From Alphaproteobacteria bacterium (lineage in GTDB: Bacteria; Pseudomonadota; Alphaproteobacteria; CACIAM-22H2), in the NCBI GenBank assembly GCA_016793165.1, contig JAEULA010000089.1, forward strand, positions 1 through 64,000: a stretch of 64,000 bases of DNA, read 5' to 3'. Below are positions 37,954-46,821 of the stretch, piece after piece. Every line of letters begins with the position of its first letter. Within the stretch, counting starts at the first letter, position 1. The translations under genes were made by a program, and so were the position numbers. The notes below the pieces were generated by a model. That model saw only the letters and a list, made by a program, of their open reading frames with translations. It was not told the origin of the DNA and searched no databases.

Positions 37954-39750
37954 TCAATTTGAACCGCGGCCACCGCGCTGGATGATCCCGCCCACGAGTC
38001 GCCGGCCGCCCGGCGCGCGCAGCAGCGAGACCGTGCGGTCGTGGAACTCGCGCAGACCCGAGCGAAGGCCGGCGCTGATCAGCGCGGAGTCGGGCAGTTC
38101 GGCGCGCAGCAGCGTCATCATCTCGGCCTGCTCGTGGTCGTCGAGAGCCGACGTCGCCTCGTCCATCAGGATCCAGCGCGGGCGGTGCACGAGCAGGCGC
38201 GCGAACCCGAAGCGCTGCTGCTCACCGTCGCCCAAGGTCTGCTCCCAGCGTTCGATCGCGTCGAGCCGCGGCAGGAGATGCGCGAGGCCGACGCGCGTCA
38301 GCGCCGCGGCGAGGGTCGCGGTCTCGAACCGCCCGGACGGCTGCGGATAGGCGAGGGCGTTGCGCAGCGAGCCGAAAGGGAAATACGGCCGCTGCGGCAC
38401 GAACTGGATCGGCGCGCCGGCGGGCACCTCGATGAGGCCGCGGCCCCAGGGCCACAGCCCGGCGATCGCCTTGAGCAGCGTCGTCTTGCCGGCGCCGGAT
38501 TCGCCGAGCAGCAGCACCTTCTCGCCCGGACGGAACTCCGCCGCCGCCTGGTCGATGACTACGAGTCCGTCAGGGCTCTCGAGACGCAGGTCTGCGAAGC
38601 GCAGCGCGTCGTCCGCGCTCGGCTTGAACTCGATGCTGGTCTCGTCGAGCGCGACGAGCTCGGCCTCGAGGCCCTCGGCGCGCTGCACCAGCGCGCCGAC
38701 GCGGTTGAGTGCCGCCCGCCAGTCGGACAGCCGGGCGAAATTGTCGATGAAGAAGCCGAGCGCGAGCTGGATCTGCACGAAGGCGGCCGAGGCCTGCATC
38801 AGGTCGCCGAGCGAGATGGCGCCCGAGAGGAACTGCGGGGCGGCGACCAGCAGCGGCACGATCGGCGCCGCGGCGGTGTAGCCGCTGGTGACGAAGGTGA
38901 GCCGGCCCTGCGCGCGCACGAGCCGGCGCGCGGCGGCGACGAGCGAGGCCAGCGCGCTGCGCAGGCGACGCTGCTCCGCCGGCTCGCCGTGCTGCAGCGC
39001 CACGGCTTCGGAGGACTCGCGGACGCGCAGCAGATGGAAGCGGAAGTCGCCTTCGCGCGAGTGGCGCCACTCGTTGATGCGGATCATCGGCCAGCCGAGC
39101 GTGTAGGTCAGCACCGAGCCCGCCGCCGCGTAGATCACGGCGGCGCCGACGAGATAGCCCGGGATCGCGAGATGCAGCGGGCCGAGATCGATCTCGATCG
39201 GCGTGGATAGGGCCCAGAGCACGCCGAGAAAGCTGACGAGCAGCAGCAGGCTGGTCGACAGGCCGACCGCGAGATCGACCGCGGCCTCGGTCACGACGCG
39301 CACGTCCTCGGCGATGCGGTAGTCGGGGTTGTCGCTGCCGCCCCCGAAGAACTGCAGCAGGTAGTGGCGGCGCTTCTGCAGCCACAGCGCGGCGCATTGC
39401 TCGGTCATCCAGGCGCGCCAGCGCAGCTGGATCATCATGCGCGCGCGGATCGCATAGGCGGCGGTCGCCATCCACGCCGCGAGGATCGCGGTGAAGGCGA
39501 CGGCGCGCCCGAGCAGCGCGCCGCGCTCGCCGACGGCCAGCGCGTCGAAGAAGCCTCCGATCCAGCGCGTGAGCGCGAGCTGCAGGAGCACCTGCAGGGC
39601 GGCGAGCGCCAGCGTCGCCGCCGTGAGCCACCATGCGCCGCGCCCGCCGCCGGCGCGCCAGAATCCGAGCGCCCAGCGCAAGGACGTCAGCAGTCCCGGC
39701 CCGCCCACCGCGGCGGCCTCGCGCCGCCGGCGCGGATTGGACGCCGTCAT
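37954..39750 (-). CDS. SbmA/BacA-like ABC transporter (permease plus ATPase)
   Basis: A 598 aa inner-membrane protein fusing an SbmA/BacA-type membrane half (residues 25-350, including LRWRAWMTEQCAALWLQKRR and NPDYRIAEDVR, a family hallmark) to an ATPase. The ATPase has Walker A GESGAGKTT, signature LGDGEQQRFGFARLL and Walker B WILMDEATSALDD. Proteins of this type (YddA, Rv1819c-like) carry peptides, cobalamin or very-long-chain fatty acids. Cobalamin import would fit the corrinoid enzyme nearby, but that is inference. It is divergent from the PEP-CTERM gene at 39977. Confidence 0.92.
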   Translation of the reverse strand: MTASNPRRRREAAAVGGPGLLTSLRWALGFWRAGGGRGAWWLTAATLALAALQVLLQLALTRWIGGFFDALAVGERGALLGRAVAFTAILAAWMATAAYAIRARMMIQLRWRAWMTEQCAALWLQKRRHYLLQFFGGGSDNPDYRIAEDVRVVTEAAVDLAVGLSTSLLLLVSFLGVLWALSTPIEIDLGPLHLAIPGYLVGAAVIYAAAGSVLTYTLGWPMIRINEWRHSREGDFRFHLLRVRESSEAVALQHGEPAEQRRLRSALASLVAAARRLVRAQGRLTFVTSGYTAAAPIVPLLVAAPQFLSGAISLGDLMQASAAFVQIQLALGFFIDNFARLSDWRAALNRVGALVQRAEGLEAELVALDETSIEFKPSADDALRFADLRLESPDGLVVIDQAAAEFRPGEKVLLLGESGAGKTTLLKAIAGLWPWGRGLIEVPAGAPIQFVPQRPYFPFGSLRNALAYPQPSGRFETATLAAALTRVGLAHLLPRLDAIERWEQTLGDGEQQRFGFARLLVHRPRWILMDEATSALDDHEQAEMMTLLRAELPDSALISAGLRSGLREFHDRTVSLLRAPGGRRLVGGIIQRGGRGSN

Positions 39751-39976
39751 CGGCCTCGCATCTCCCGATCCCCCGAGGAAGTCGCGGTCTTCATCGCCGC
39801 CGCCAGCTTTGCCCGGCCGGGCGCGGGCGATCCAGTGTCGCGGCCGGCCGCAGTCTGCGCGCTTTCACCGCAGCCGCACGGCCTTGCCCGCGCGGCGAGT
39901 GCGCGCGACGCTGAGTCACGTGCGGGAAGCGGGCCGCGCTTCGCGGCCGGCGGCGCAGCGGCGATGCGGAGGTCAC

Positions 39977-40753
39977 GTGGCGGCGATCCTGGGGCGTATC
40001 GGGGGCGCGGTGTTGGCCGCCCTCGTATTCGCGGTGCCGGCCGGCGCCGGCGTCATCGCGCGCAGCACGGTGGCCGTCGACTGGTCGCTCGCCACGCTCG
40101 TCCTCCCGGACGGCACGCGCGTCGTCGAGCCGGCCAGCCAGTCCGAGGCGAGCGCGGCCCATTATTTCACGCCGTTCGACAAGGTCGAGGACCCGCCGAC
40201 ACCCGGATCGAACGACCGCTCGGCCGACTGGGGCGAGACGCGCTTCGCAGCCTCGCTGGCCGCCGGCAATGTTCGCGCGGGCGCATCGACGTCGACCGCT
40301 GCGCTCGCCGCCGACGCGTTCGTCGCGCTCGCCGGCCGGAACCAGGGCGGCGAGGCGCTGTCGCGTGCGATGCGCGAGGCGCGATTCGTCCTCTCCCAGG
40401 CCGGACGCGTATCCCTGTCGGTGCCCGTGCAAATCGACGTGTTCGCGCGAATCTCCGCGCCGGGCGAGACGGCCGATGCGATCGGTTTCGTCGATTTGAT
40501 CCTTGCCGGCTTGCGGCCCGACAGCCCGGCCGTGGCTGACTCGCTTTTCCTCATCGTCGACGGATCAGACGAGGATTCCGGGGCGCGGACCCTCGTCGCC
40601 ACGGCGGATTTCCTGGCGGGCGACGAGGTCGCATTGCGTATCGAGGCGATCGCATGGGCCGACGGCGCGACGCTGATCGACGCGCCGGGAACGCTGGCGC
40701 TCCTGCTCGGACCGCTCGCGGCGTTGCGCTGCTGGCCGCGAGCGCGTTCATGA
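39977..40753 (+). CDS. Probable PEP-CTERM-type secreted protein
   Basis: A 258 aa protein from a GTG at 39977, with GGAGG five bases before it. A signal peptide (hydrophobic ILGRIGGAVLAALVFAVP, then AGAG) is followed by a beta-rich region with no recognised domain. The end, APGTLALLLGPLAALRCWPR, is a short, weaker form of the sorting signal, with the basic residues reduced to RCWPRAR. It may therefore be a divergent or lost sorting target. Confidence 0.7.
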   Translation: MAAILGRIGGAVLAALVFAVPAGAGVIARSTVAVDWSLATLVLPDGTRVVEPASQSEASAAHYFTPFDKVEDPPTPGSNDRSADWGETRFAASLAAGNVRAGASTSTAALAADAFVALAGRNQGGEALSRAMREARFVLSQAGRVSLSVPVQIDVFARISAPGETADAIGFVDLILAGLRPDSPAVADSLFLIVDGSDEDSGARTLVATADFLAGDEVALRIEAIAWADGATLIDAPGTLALLLGPLAALRCWPRARS

Positions 40754-40897
40754 TCCCGCTGATCGGCGTGTGGCGATGACCGGATGCCGCGGCGGAATGC
40801 TGGCGCCAGGCCCGCATTCCCGGCGAAGCTCGCCGCCACGATCGCGAGCGGGCCGCCGGGGCCCCGGGCGCGCGCATCTGCCGATTCGGAGACGAGG

Positions 40898-41227
40898 ATG
40901 AAGCTTTCGGATTTCCCGTTCACCGTCGTCGACTGGTCGACGATCGACCGCAGCGAGCACAAGGGCGAGACGGGTACGTCGTTCTGGCGCACGCGCGAGT
41001 TCGGCGACGTGCGCGTGCGGATCATGGAGTACTCGGCCGACTATCGGACCGGATACTGGTGCGCCAAGGGGCACGTGTTCTTCTGCCTCGAGGGCGAGCT
41101 CGAGATCGAGCTCGAGGATGGCCGCAAGCACGTGCTGACGCCGGGCATGAGCTTCCAGGTCGCCGACGGGGTGGATCGTCACCGCAACTATTCCCGCCAC
41201 GGTGCGAAGTTCTTCGTCGTCGACTGA
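40898..41227 (+). CDS. DHCW-motif-like cupin fold protein
   Basis: A 109 aa single-domain cupin. The metal-binding face carries GYWCAKGHVFFCLEGELEIE followed by PGMSFQVADGVDRHRN, matching the small DHCW cupin family. The role is unknown; cupins of this size often bind a metal and a small ligand. AGACGAGG precedes the ATG. It stands alone between the PEP-CTERM gene and the convergent glycine-rich gene. Confidence 0.82.
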   Translation: MKLSDFPFTVVDWSTIDRSEHKGETGTSFWRTREFGDVRVRIMEYSADYRTGYWCAKGHVFFCLEGELEIELEDGRKHVLTPGMSFQVADGVDRHRNYSRHGAKFFVVD

Positions 41228-41250
41228 CGGAGACAGGCGCCGGAGCGCCG

Positions 41251-43596
41251 TCACGGCGCCGATGCGGTGGATCGCGATGGTGCGGAATGCGCGCGGCCGC
41301 GCGCGTGCCGGAGCACGCCGACGGCCGCGAGCAGCAGGATCACGGTCGGGGGCGCGGGGACGGTCTCGAGGAAGACCGGCGAGTCGAAGGCGAGCGCGAG
41401 ATCCCGGTAGAACAGCGCGTTGAGGATCGTGGCGTTGAAGTGATCGATGCCTTCGGGAACGAGCGTCGCGTAGACCTCGTTGGGCGCCAGCGAGGCGGGG
41501 CTCGGGATGCCGCTGCCGCCGAAGAGCTCCAGAGCCTCGAACCCGGCGCGCAACAGGCCGACGGCAAAGCCCGCAGCGCCGGCTCCGAAGCTCGCGATGG
41601 CGTCGACCGGCTGCAGATTGGCCAGCAGCAGAAGATCGAAGCCGGGGAAATCCGGAAACAGGCTCTCGAGCCCGATCGGCGCGCTGTCGTAGAGGGCGAT
41701 CACGCCCTTGGCGAGCCCCGATGGCGGCGAGAAGCCGACGATGTCCGCCGCCGACAGCCCCGCGACGATTCCGAATGCTTCCGCGCCGCCGACCAGCCCG
41801 GGAAGATTCGGAGTCGAGGGCCGACCCAGGACGAACCAGTTCGCTGAAGCGGAGCCGCTCGTCGTCTCGGCGGTTTGTGCGCCCGCGACGAGGCCGCCGA
41901 ACGCGACTTGGGTGTCGGTGCCCGCCACCACCGTGTTGGTGCCGAGAAGGAACCGTCCCATGCCACCGGCGGTGGACACGTCGCCGCCCGAAGCGCCGCC
42001 GGTCACGTCGATGCGGCTGCCGCCATCGGAGCCGATTGTCGTGCCGACGAGCCGGATCGTGCCGCCCGCGCCGCCGCCGCTCGCGCCGCCTGCGCCGCCG
42101 AGGCCTCCCGTTCCACCCGTGCCGCCGGTGCCGCCGGTCCCGCCGGGGCCGCCATCGCCGGCCAAGAATGGCGTTCCACGCGGGCCTCCCTCGCCACCGG
42201 GCGAGCCGCTCGAGCCGGCCAGCCCGCTGGTCGAAACGCCGAAATACTCGCGATCCGCGGCGCCGGCGCCGCCGGTTGCAAGAAGCTGCGGCGCCGTTGC
42301 GCCCGACGCCGTACGGATGTCGATGCGTCCGCGCGCGATGATCTCGAGCGCGCCGCCGCCCCCGCCGCCATTGGCGCCGAGGTCGCCCCAGCCGCCGATG
42401 CCGCCCTCGCCGCCGGCGCCACCGGATCCGCCCCAACCGCCGATCCCGCCATTCACGCCGATCAACGACGCGCCGCCGCCGCCGCCGCCACCGAGGCCGC
42501 CGCTGCCACCGCCGCCTCCGCCTTGGCCACCGCCGCCCTGGCCGCCGCCACCGCCACCGCCGCCGCCGGAGATGACCGTTCCGGTGCCCGTGTTCAGCCC
42601 GCCGGTGCCGCCATCGCCCCGCTTCCCGGCGCCGCCGGACGAGCCGCTGCCGCCATCGCCACCGGTTGGCCCGGAAAAGCCGCCAGCGCCCGGAACGACG
42701 CCGCCGAGGCCGCCCTGAATCAGGCCGCCGCCGCTGCCGCCATCGCCGCCGCCGCCCCTGCCGGCACCGCCTGCGCCGCCATCGCCGCCGCCGCCGCCGC
42801 TCGACGGTGCGTTCGCGCCGGGCTTGCCGGCGTCGCCGGCGTCGCCCGGGGTGCCCGGCCGACCGGTCAGGCCGACATTGCCGTCGGCGCCTGCCAGGCC
42901 CGGCAGCCCGAAGAAGCAGTCGACGATGCAGAGATTGATCCCGAGAACACTCACCGCGTAGGTGTCGCCGCCCAGTCCGCCGGAACCGGGAACGCCCTGG
43001 AAGTAGCCGAGGGCAGGCGCGGATTGCGAGCCGTACGCGTAGACGGCGCCGCCGGGGCCGCCGGCGCCGCCGTTGCTGTCGTGGGGGCGAAACCCGCCCA
43101 GGCCGCCTTCGCCGCCACCGGGACCGGCCCAGGTCGGCGAGACGTTCAGGAAGGGTCCGCTGCCGAGGAAGCCGGGGTTGTAATTGCGGCCGGCGCCGAA
43201 ATCGACGACGCCTGCGATCGAGACGTTGTTGCCGACGACGAACGAGGCGGGTCGATCGCCGACGCCGATCAGACGATCGCCGCTGCCGACGACCAGGTCG
43301 CCCGAGAAGACGAAGCGCATCCGATCACCGCCGGGCGCCGGTTCGGCGCGGAACGGCGTGCCGTTGAGACTGGTCAGCGTCTCGGCGGAATCGATGCGAT
43401 AGCGATTCGGCAGGGAGTCGAGCGATCCGCCCCAGGGAACGTAGGTGAGTTCCGCGCGCAGGATCCTGCCGTTCGTCGTGTCGACCAGGTAGGTGGTCTC
43501 GCCGGGCGTCTGCGCGCCGGCAAGTCCGCCGCCCGCCGCCATGGCGACGGTGGCTGCGATGCGTATCGCGGTCGGGCGCAAAGCCGAGATCTTCAT
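41251..43596 (-). CDS. Large glycine-rich PEP-CTERM-type surface protein
   Basis: A 781 aa secreted protein. The signal peptide occupies about residues 1-28. A strand-rich part (30-155) is followed by an extended Gly-rich region (157-540) of GG-x and G-x-G repeats, with a core of near-poly-Gly (344-375). A folded C-terminal part (550-735) follows, and the sorting signal VPAPPTVILLLAAVGVL sits near residue 745 with a basic tail. GAGGAGC precedes the ATG at 43596. It resembles Gly-rich wall or matrix proteins in composition, not in proven homology. It likely reaches the cell surface or exopolysaccharide matrix. The Gly repeats make the opposite strand look falsely coding. Confidence 0.82.
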   Translation of the reverse strand: MKISALRPTAIRIAATVAMAAGGGLAGAQTPGETTYLVDTTNGRILRAELTYVPWGGSLDSLPNRYRIDSAETLTSLNGTPFRAEPAPGGDRMRFVFSGDLVVGSGDRLIGVGDRPASFVVGNNVSIAGVVDFGAGRNYNPGFLGSGPFLNVSPTWAGPGGGEGGLGGFRPHDSNGGAGGPGGAVYAYGSQSAPALGYFQGVPGSGGLGGDTYAVSVLGINLCIVDCFFGLPGLAGADGNVGLTGRPGTPGDAGDAGKPGANAPSSGGGGGDGGAGGAGRGGGGDGGSGGGLIQGGLGGVVPGAGGFSGPTGGDGGSGSSGGAGKRGDGGTGGLNTGTGTVISGGGGGGGGGQGGGGQGGGGGGSGGLGGGGGGGASLIGVNGGIGGWGGSGGAGGEGGIGGWGDLGANGGGGGGALEIIARGRIDIRTASGATAPQLLATGGAGAADREYFGVSTSGLAGSSGSPGGEGGPRGTPFLAGDGGPGGTGGTGGTGGTGGLGGAGGASGGGAGGTIRLVGTTIGSDGGSRIDVTGGASGGDVSTAGGMGRFLLGTNTVVAGTDTQVAFGGLVAGAQTAETTSGSASANWFVLGRPSTPNLPGLVGGAEAFGIVAGLSAADIVGFSPPSGLAKGVIALYDSAPIGLESLFPDFPGFDLLLLANLQPVDAIASFGAGAAGFAVGLLRAGFEALELFGGSGIPSPASLAPNEVYATLVPEGIDHFNATILNALFYRDLALAFDSPVFLETVPAPPTVILLLAAVGVLRHARGRAHSAPSRSTASAP
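41977..43128 (-). repeat. Glycine-rich coding repeat (GG-x array)
   Basis: The DNA encoding residues 157-540 of the surface protein is a run of short GCC/GCCG-type repeats on the plus strand. Several units are near-identical, for example GGTGGTGGTGG-type codon runs near residues 487-500. Slippage could change its length between strains. Confidence 0.7.
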
Positions 43597-43740
43597 CGGG
43601 ACGCTCCTCGCGGTCGGCAGGCCTTGCCGCCATGACGATAGAAGCCCATGCCGCGCCCGGCCCGGTTGCGCCGAATCAATCTGCCGGGGCGCCGCGTGGG
43701 CGGCCGGACGCGATGTCGGATCGCGCGGCCCGCCGGCGCG

Positions 43741-44949
43741 CTATCGCAGGCGACGCCACGCCCAGCCGGATACCAGCATCATCGCGATGCCGGCGAGGAT
43801 GACCGTCGGGGCGACGTCGATGACCGCGAACACCGCCGGCGCGACCAGGGTCGAGAGGCACATCGATCCCCAGCCGATGATCATGCGCGTGCGCGCGAGC
43901 GCCGAGACGACGGCGACCGGTCCGGCGGCCTGGATCTGGTTGGACAGCCGCAGGTCGTGGCCGACGGCGCCGACGCCGGCGACGAAGATCGCGGCGACGA
44001 TCAGCGGCATGATCGCGGCGTCGCTCGCATAGATCCCGGCGAGGCCGAGCAGGATTCCGCCGGCGCCGAAAGCGGCCTGTCCCGCGAAGACCGACGCGAC
44101 CGACGGCGACATCCCGCGCAGGCCGGTGCCGAAGAGATTGCCGACGCCGTAGACGGCGAGCGTGAGGCTGTAGCAGGCCGCCGGCGGCAGTCCGAGCCAT
44201 GTCACATGGCGGCCGTGGATGATCAACGCGGGTCCGAGGCTGATGATCAGCGCCCAGGTCGCGAAGGAGAGCGACGTCGTCACCATGAACACGCGCAGTT
44301 CGCGATCGGCGACCATGTGCCGCGCGCCGGCGAAGGCGCCGCGCAGCGGCGCGACGGCGGAGCGGTCCGGCACCGGGCTGCGCGGCAGGACGACGAGCAG
44401 CAGCACCGCGGCTCCGATCAGGGCGGCGTTCAGCGTGAACAGATGGAGCACCGGGACGAACACGGTCAGCAGGCCGGGGATGCCGCGGCCGATCAGGCGG
44501 GCGACGCGCATCGTCGCGAACAGCAGCGCGTTGGCCGCCTGTCGCCGCTCGGCCGTGTCGGCGATCGTCGTCATGCTCGCCTGCATCGCGGGCTCGGCCT
44601 GCGACTGCGCGATCGCGAGCCCGACCGAGGCGATGAACAGCCCGACCAGCGGCGATCCGAGCAGCCAGGCCGCGAACAGCGGGCAGAGCGCGACGGTGCC
44701 GCGCAGGAGGTAGGCGCCGATCAGCACGCTGCGCGGGTCGCGGTCGTCGAACAGGTAGCCGCCGACCGCCGCGCCGAGGATCACGGTCGCGAACTGCAGC
44801 GATTGGAGGTAGGCGGCGCTGTCGCCGATGAGCTGCACGGCGAGCCAGATGAGAGCGAAGTTCCCGATATGCGCGCCGAGCTCGACGAAGGTCAGGGCCG
44901 AGACGAGGGCCGCAAGCGGCGGATGGGCGAGGGGGGCGAAGATGCGCAA
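43741..44949 (-). CDS. MFS transporter
   Basis: A 402 aa membrane protein with about 10-12 hydrophobic segments and MFS loop motifs (GGYLFDDRDPRSVLIGAYLL matches the A-motif region between TM2 and TM3). It appears to be an exporter/permease of undefined substrate. The likely start is the TTG at 44949 (reading LRIFAPLAHP). No ATG or GTG lies between the TAA of the upstream phosphatase and this TTG, and the whole interval is in frame. A start at a non-standard codon in that interval cannot be excluded. It may be in the cobS-phosphatase transcript (78 bases apart). Confidence 0.82.
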   Translation of the reverse strand: MRIFAPLAHPPLAALVSALTFVELGAHIGNFALIWLAVQLIGDSAAYLQSLQFATVILGAAVGGYLFDDRDPRSVLIGAYLLRGTVALCPLFAAWLLGSPLVGLFIASVGLAIAQSQAEPAMQASMTTIADTAERRQAANALLFATMRVARLIGRGIPGLLTVFVPVLHLFTLNAALIGAAVLLLVVLPRSPVPDRSAVAPLRGAFAGARHMVADRELRVFMVTTSLSFATWALIISLGPALIIHGRHVTWLGLPPAACYSLTLAVYGVGNLFGTGLRGMSPSVASVFAGQAAFGAGGILLGLAGIYASDAAIMPLIVAAIFVAGVGAVGHDLRLSNQIQAAGPVAVVSALARTRMIIGWGSMCLSTLVAPAVFAVIDVAPTVILAGIAMMLVSGWAWRRLR

Positions 44950-45027
44950 GGCGCCTGCCAGGGTGGAGCGCGGGGACGCGTCGGTACCGATCCGCGCCGC
45001 GAGGCGCGGGATCCGGGCGGTGCCGGC

Positions 45028-45672
45028 TTAGGGCGCCGGCCAGTTCATCAGGCCGAGCCGCCAATTATGGCCCTTGCCGGGACCCTCGATGTGGTCGAGA
45101 CGCGTGAGCGAGAGCGTGTCGATGCTCAGCGCCAGCGCGTTCTCCGGATGCAGCCCGATCGCATGCGCGACCGCGGCGCGGATCGCGCCGCCATGGCTCA
45201 CGACGACGACGTCGCGGCCTGCATGCTCGCGCGACAGCACGCTGAGCCGCGCACCGACGCGGTCGACGACGGACTCGAAGCTCTCGCCGCCGGGCGGCGT
45301 GGCGACTGCGGGGGCGAGCCAGAAGCGATGTGCCTCCGGCGACTGACCGTACGCGCCGATCTCGCGATAGGTCCTGCCCTGCCACTCGCCGAAGCTCTGC
45401 TCGAGGAAGGCGGGCTCGACGGTGAAGGCCGGCGGCTGCGGCCGGCCGGCGGCCTTGATCTGCTCGCCGATCGCGCGCGCCGTGCGCTGCGTGCGCGACA
45501 GCGGCGTGGTGATCCACAGCGCGCCGTCGGGGACGCGCTGCGCCAGCGCCTTGAACGACGCGACGTCCGACACGTCGCAGTCCACGTCCATCTGGCCGTA
45601 GACCTTGCCATGGGTGCCCACGACGGGCGCATGGCGGATCCACCACCAGCGGGTGACGACGGGCGTGCTCAT
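45028..45672 (-). CDS. Histidine phosphatase family protein (CobC-like)
   Basis: A 214 aa phosphoglycerate-mutase-fold phosphatase. The catalytic His is in WWWIRHAPVVGTHG, with the second His in VVSHGGAIRAAVAHAI. The IRHAP form is common in alphaproteobacterial proteins adjacent to cobalamin genes, where the family member CobC dephosphorylates alpha-ribazole phosphate. It starts 19 bases after cobS, which supports this role. It could also be a general phosphatase. Its TAA stop is in frame with the MFS gene downstream. Confidence 0.85.
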   Translation of the reverse strand: MSTPVVTRWWWIRHAPVVGTHGKVYGQMDVDCDVSDVASFKALAQRVPDGALWITTPLSRTQRTARAIGEQIKAAGRPQPPAFTVEPAFLEQSFGEWQGRTYREIGAYGQSPEAHRFWLAPAVATPPGGESFESVVDRVGARLSVLSREHAGRDVVVVSHGGAIRAAVAHAIGLHPENALALSIDTLSLTRLDHIEGPGKGHNWRLGLMNWPAP

Positions 45673-45691
45673 GCGGCGGCTCGTTCCGGGA

Positions 45692-46729
45692 TCAGGGATT
45701 GGCGATGAAGACCAGCAGGAAGCCGATCTCGGCGCATTGTTGCACGGCGCCGAGCACGTCGCCCGTCTGGCCGCCGAGACGCACGCGCGCGGCGAGGGCC
45801 GGCAGCACCGCACCCGCCGCGGTGCCGCACATCGCCGCAAGGATCGTGACCGGCTCGGCGACATAGGCAAGCGCCAGGGCGGTCAGCAGCACCCCGATCA
45901 TCACGGAGTCCGCGGTGCGGCTGCGATCGGGGATGCCGGCGGCATGGGACAGGCCGTCGTTTCGCGCCGGCGGCAGCAGGAACATCACCGTCGCCATCGC
46001 CGTGCGCGAGGCGATCGCCGCGCCGATCAACGCGCTGACCGCGTCGGCGGTGACGCCGAGATTGCCGATCACGTTGACCCGCAGGCCGATCGCCAGGATG
46101 AGCGCCAGCGCGCCGAAGGCCCCGATCCGGCTGTCGCGCATGATCGCGAGGCGCTGCTCGCGCGTCCGTCCGCCGCCGAGTCCGTCGGCGGTGTCGGCAA
46201 GTCCGTCCTCGTGCAGGCCGCCGCTCATGATCGCCGCCGCGGCGACGGCGAGCAGCGCGCTGATCATCGGCGCGAGGCCGGCGAGATCGGCCGCGGCGTA
46301 GGCGAGGGCCGCCGCCGCGCCGACCGGGATGCCGGCGATCGGGAAGGCGCGCACCGCATGCGAGACCCCGAAGCTCATGTCCTGCGGGCGCAGGCGGATC
46401 GGCAGGATGGTGAGGAAGACGAGGGCGAGGCGCACCTCGCCGAACCAGTTCCACGGCCGGTCGCGGGCGGGCTTCGGTTCCGTCGCGCCGCTCGCCCCGC
46501 TCGCCGGCGCAACGGCCGGGTCCGGGCCTGGCGCCGGGATCGGCGGCGCCTCGGGACCGCTCGCTGCGCCAGCCGGGGACGCGCCGTCCGGCGTGGCGGT
46601 CGCGCTCGAGCCGTCGGGCACGCGATCCCCGCCGGCGGGTCCCGCGGTTTCCCCCGCCGGCGCGCGCGGAGCCCCCTCGGCGATCGGCGCCGCCGGCATC
46701 GGCGTCTGGGACGGATTCTCGTCGGGCAT
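45692..46729 (-). CDS. cobS: Adenosylcobinamide-GDP ribazoletransferase (CobS)
   Basis: A 345 aa membrane enzyme that joins adenosylcobinamide-GDP to alpha-ribazole (or its phosphate), the last step of cobalamin nucleotide-loop assembly. The CobS signature GGLHEDGLADTADGLGGG is present and multiple hydrophobic segments follow. The first 90 residues are a Pro/Ala/Gly-rich low-complexity extension without homologous features; family members are normally about 250 aa. The ATG at 46729 fits the divergent arrangement with cobT. It is followed by the CobC-like phosphatase 19 bases later. Confidence 0.93.
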   Translation of the reverse strand: MPDENPSQTPMPAAPIAEGAPRAPAGETAGPAGGDRVPDGSSATATPDGASPAGAASGPEAPPIPAPGPDPAVAPASGASGATEPKPARDRPWNWFGEVRLALVFLTILPIRLRPQDMSFGVSHAVRAFPIAGIPVGAAAALAYAAADLAGLAPMISALLAVAAAAIMSGGLHEDGLADTADGLGGGRTREQRLAIMRDSRIGAFGALALILAIGLRVNVIGNLGVTADAVSALIGAAIASRTAMATVMFLLPPARNDGLSHAAGIPDRSRTADSVMIGVLLTALALAYVAEPVTILAAMCGTAAGAVLPALAARVRLGGQTGDVLGAVQQCAEIGFLLVFIANP

Positions 46730-46757
46730 GCGGGCGCGAGTCGGGCGAGGGAATCCG

Positions 46758-46764
46758 TATATAA
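46758..46764. promoter_or_regulatory. Possible shared -10 region of cobS and cobT
   Basis: TATATAA stands out in otherwise GC-rich DNA in the 92-base cobS-cobT divergent gap. It reads as a -10-like box on both strands, 29 bases before cobS and about 60 before cobT. No matching -35 box is clear. Confidence 0.3.
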
Positions 46765-46821
46765 GCCACTCGCCGATCGCGCTGCACGCGGCCCATGCTT
46801 CAACAAAGATTACGGATTGCA

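Noticed and set aside
41977..43128. CRISPR-like repeat array
   Set aside because: Repeat units are short, contiguous and in frame with a Gly-rich protein; there are no spacers or cas genes.
41708..43635. Long plus-strand open frames with Pro/Ala-rich products opposite the Gly-rich protein
   Set aside because: They are the antisense image of GG-x codons (GCC/CCG repeats), with no ribosome site or family feature.
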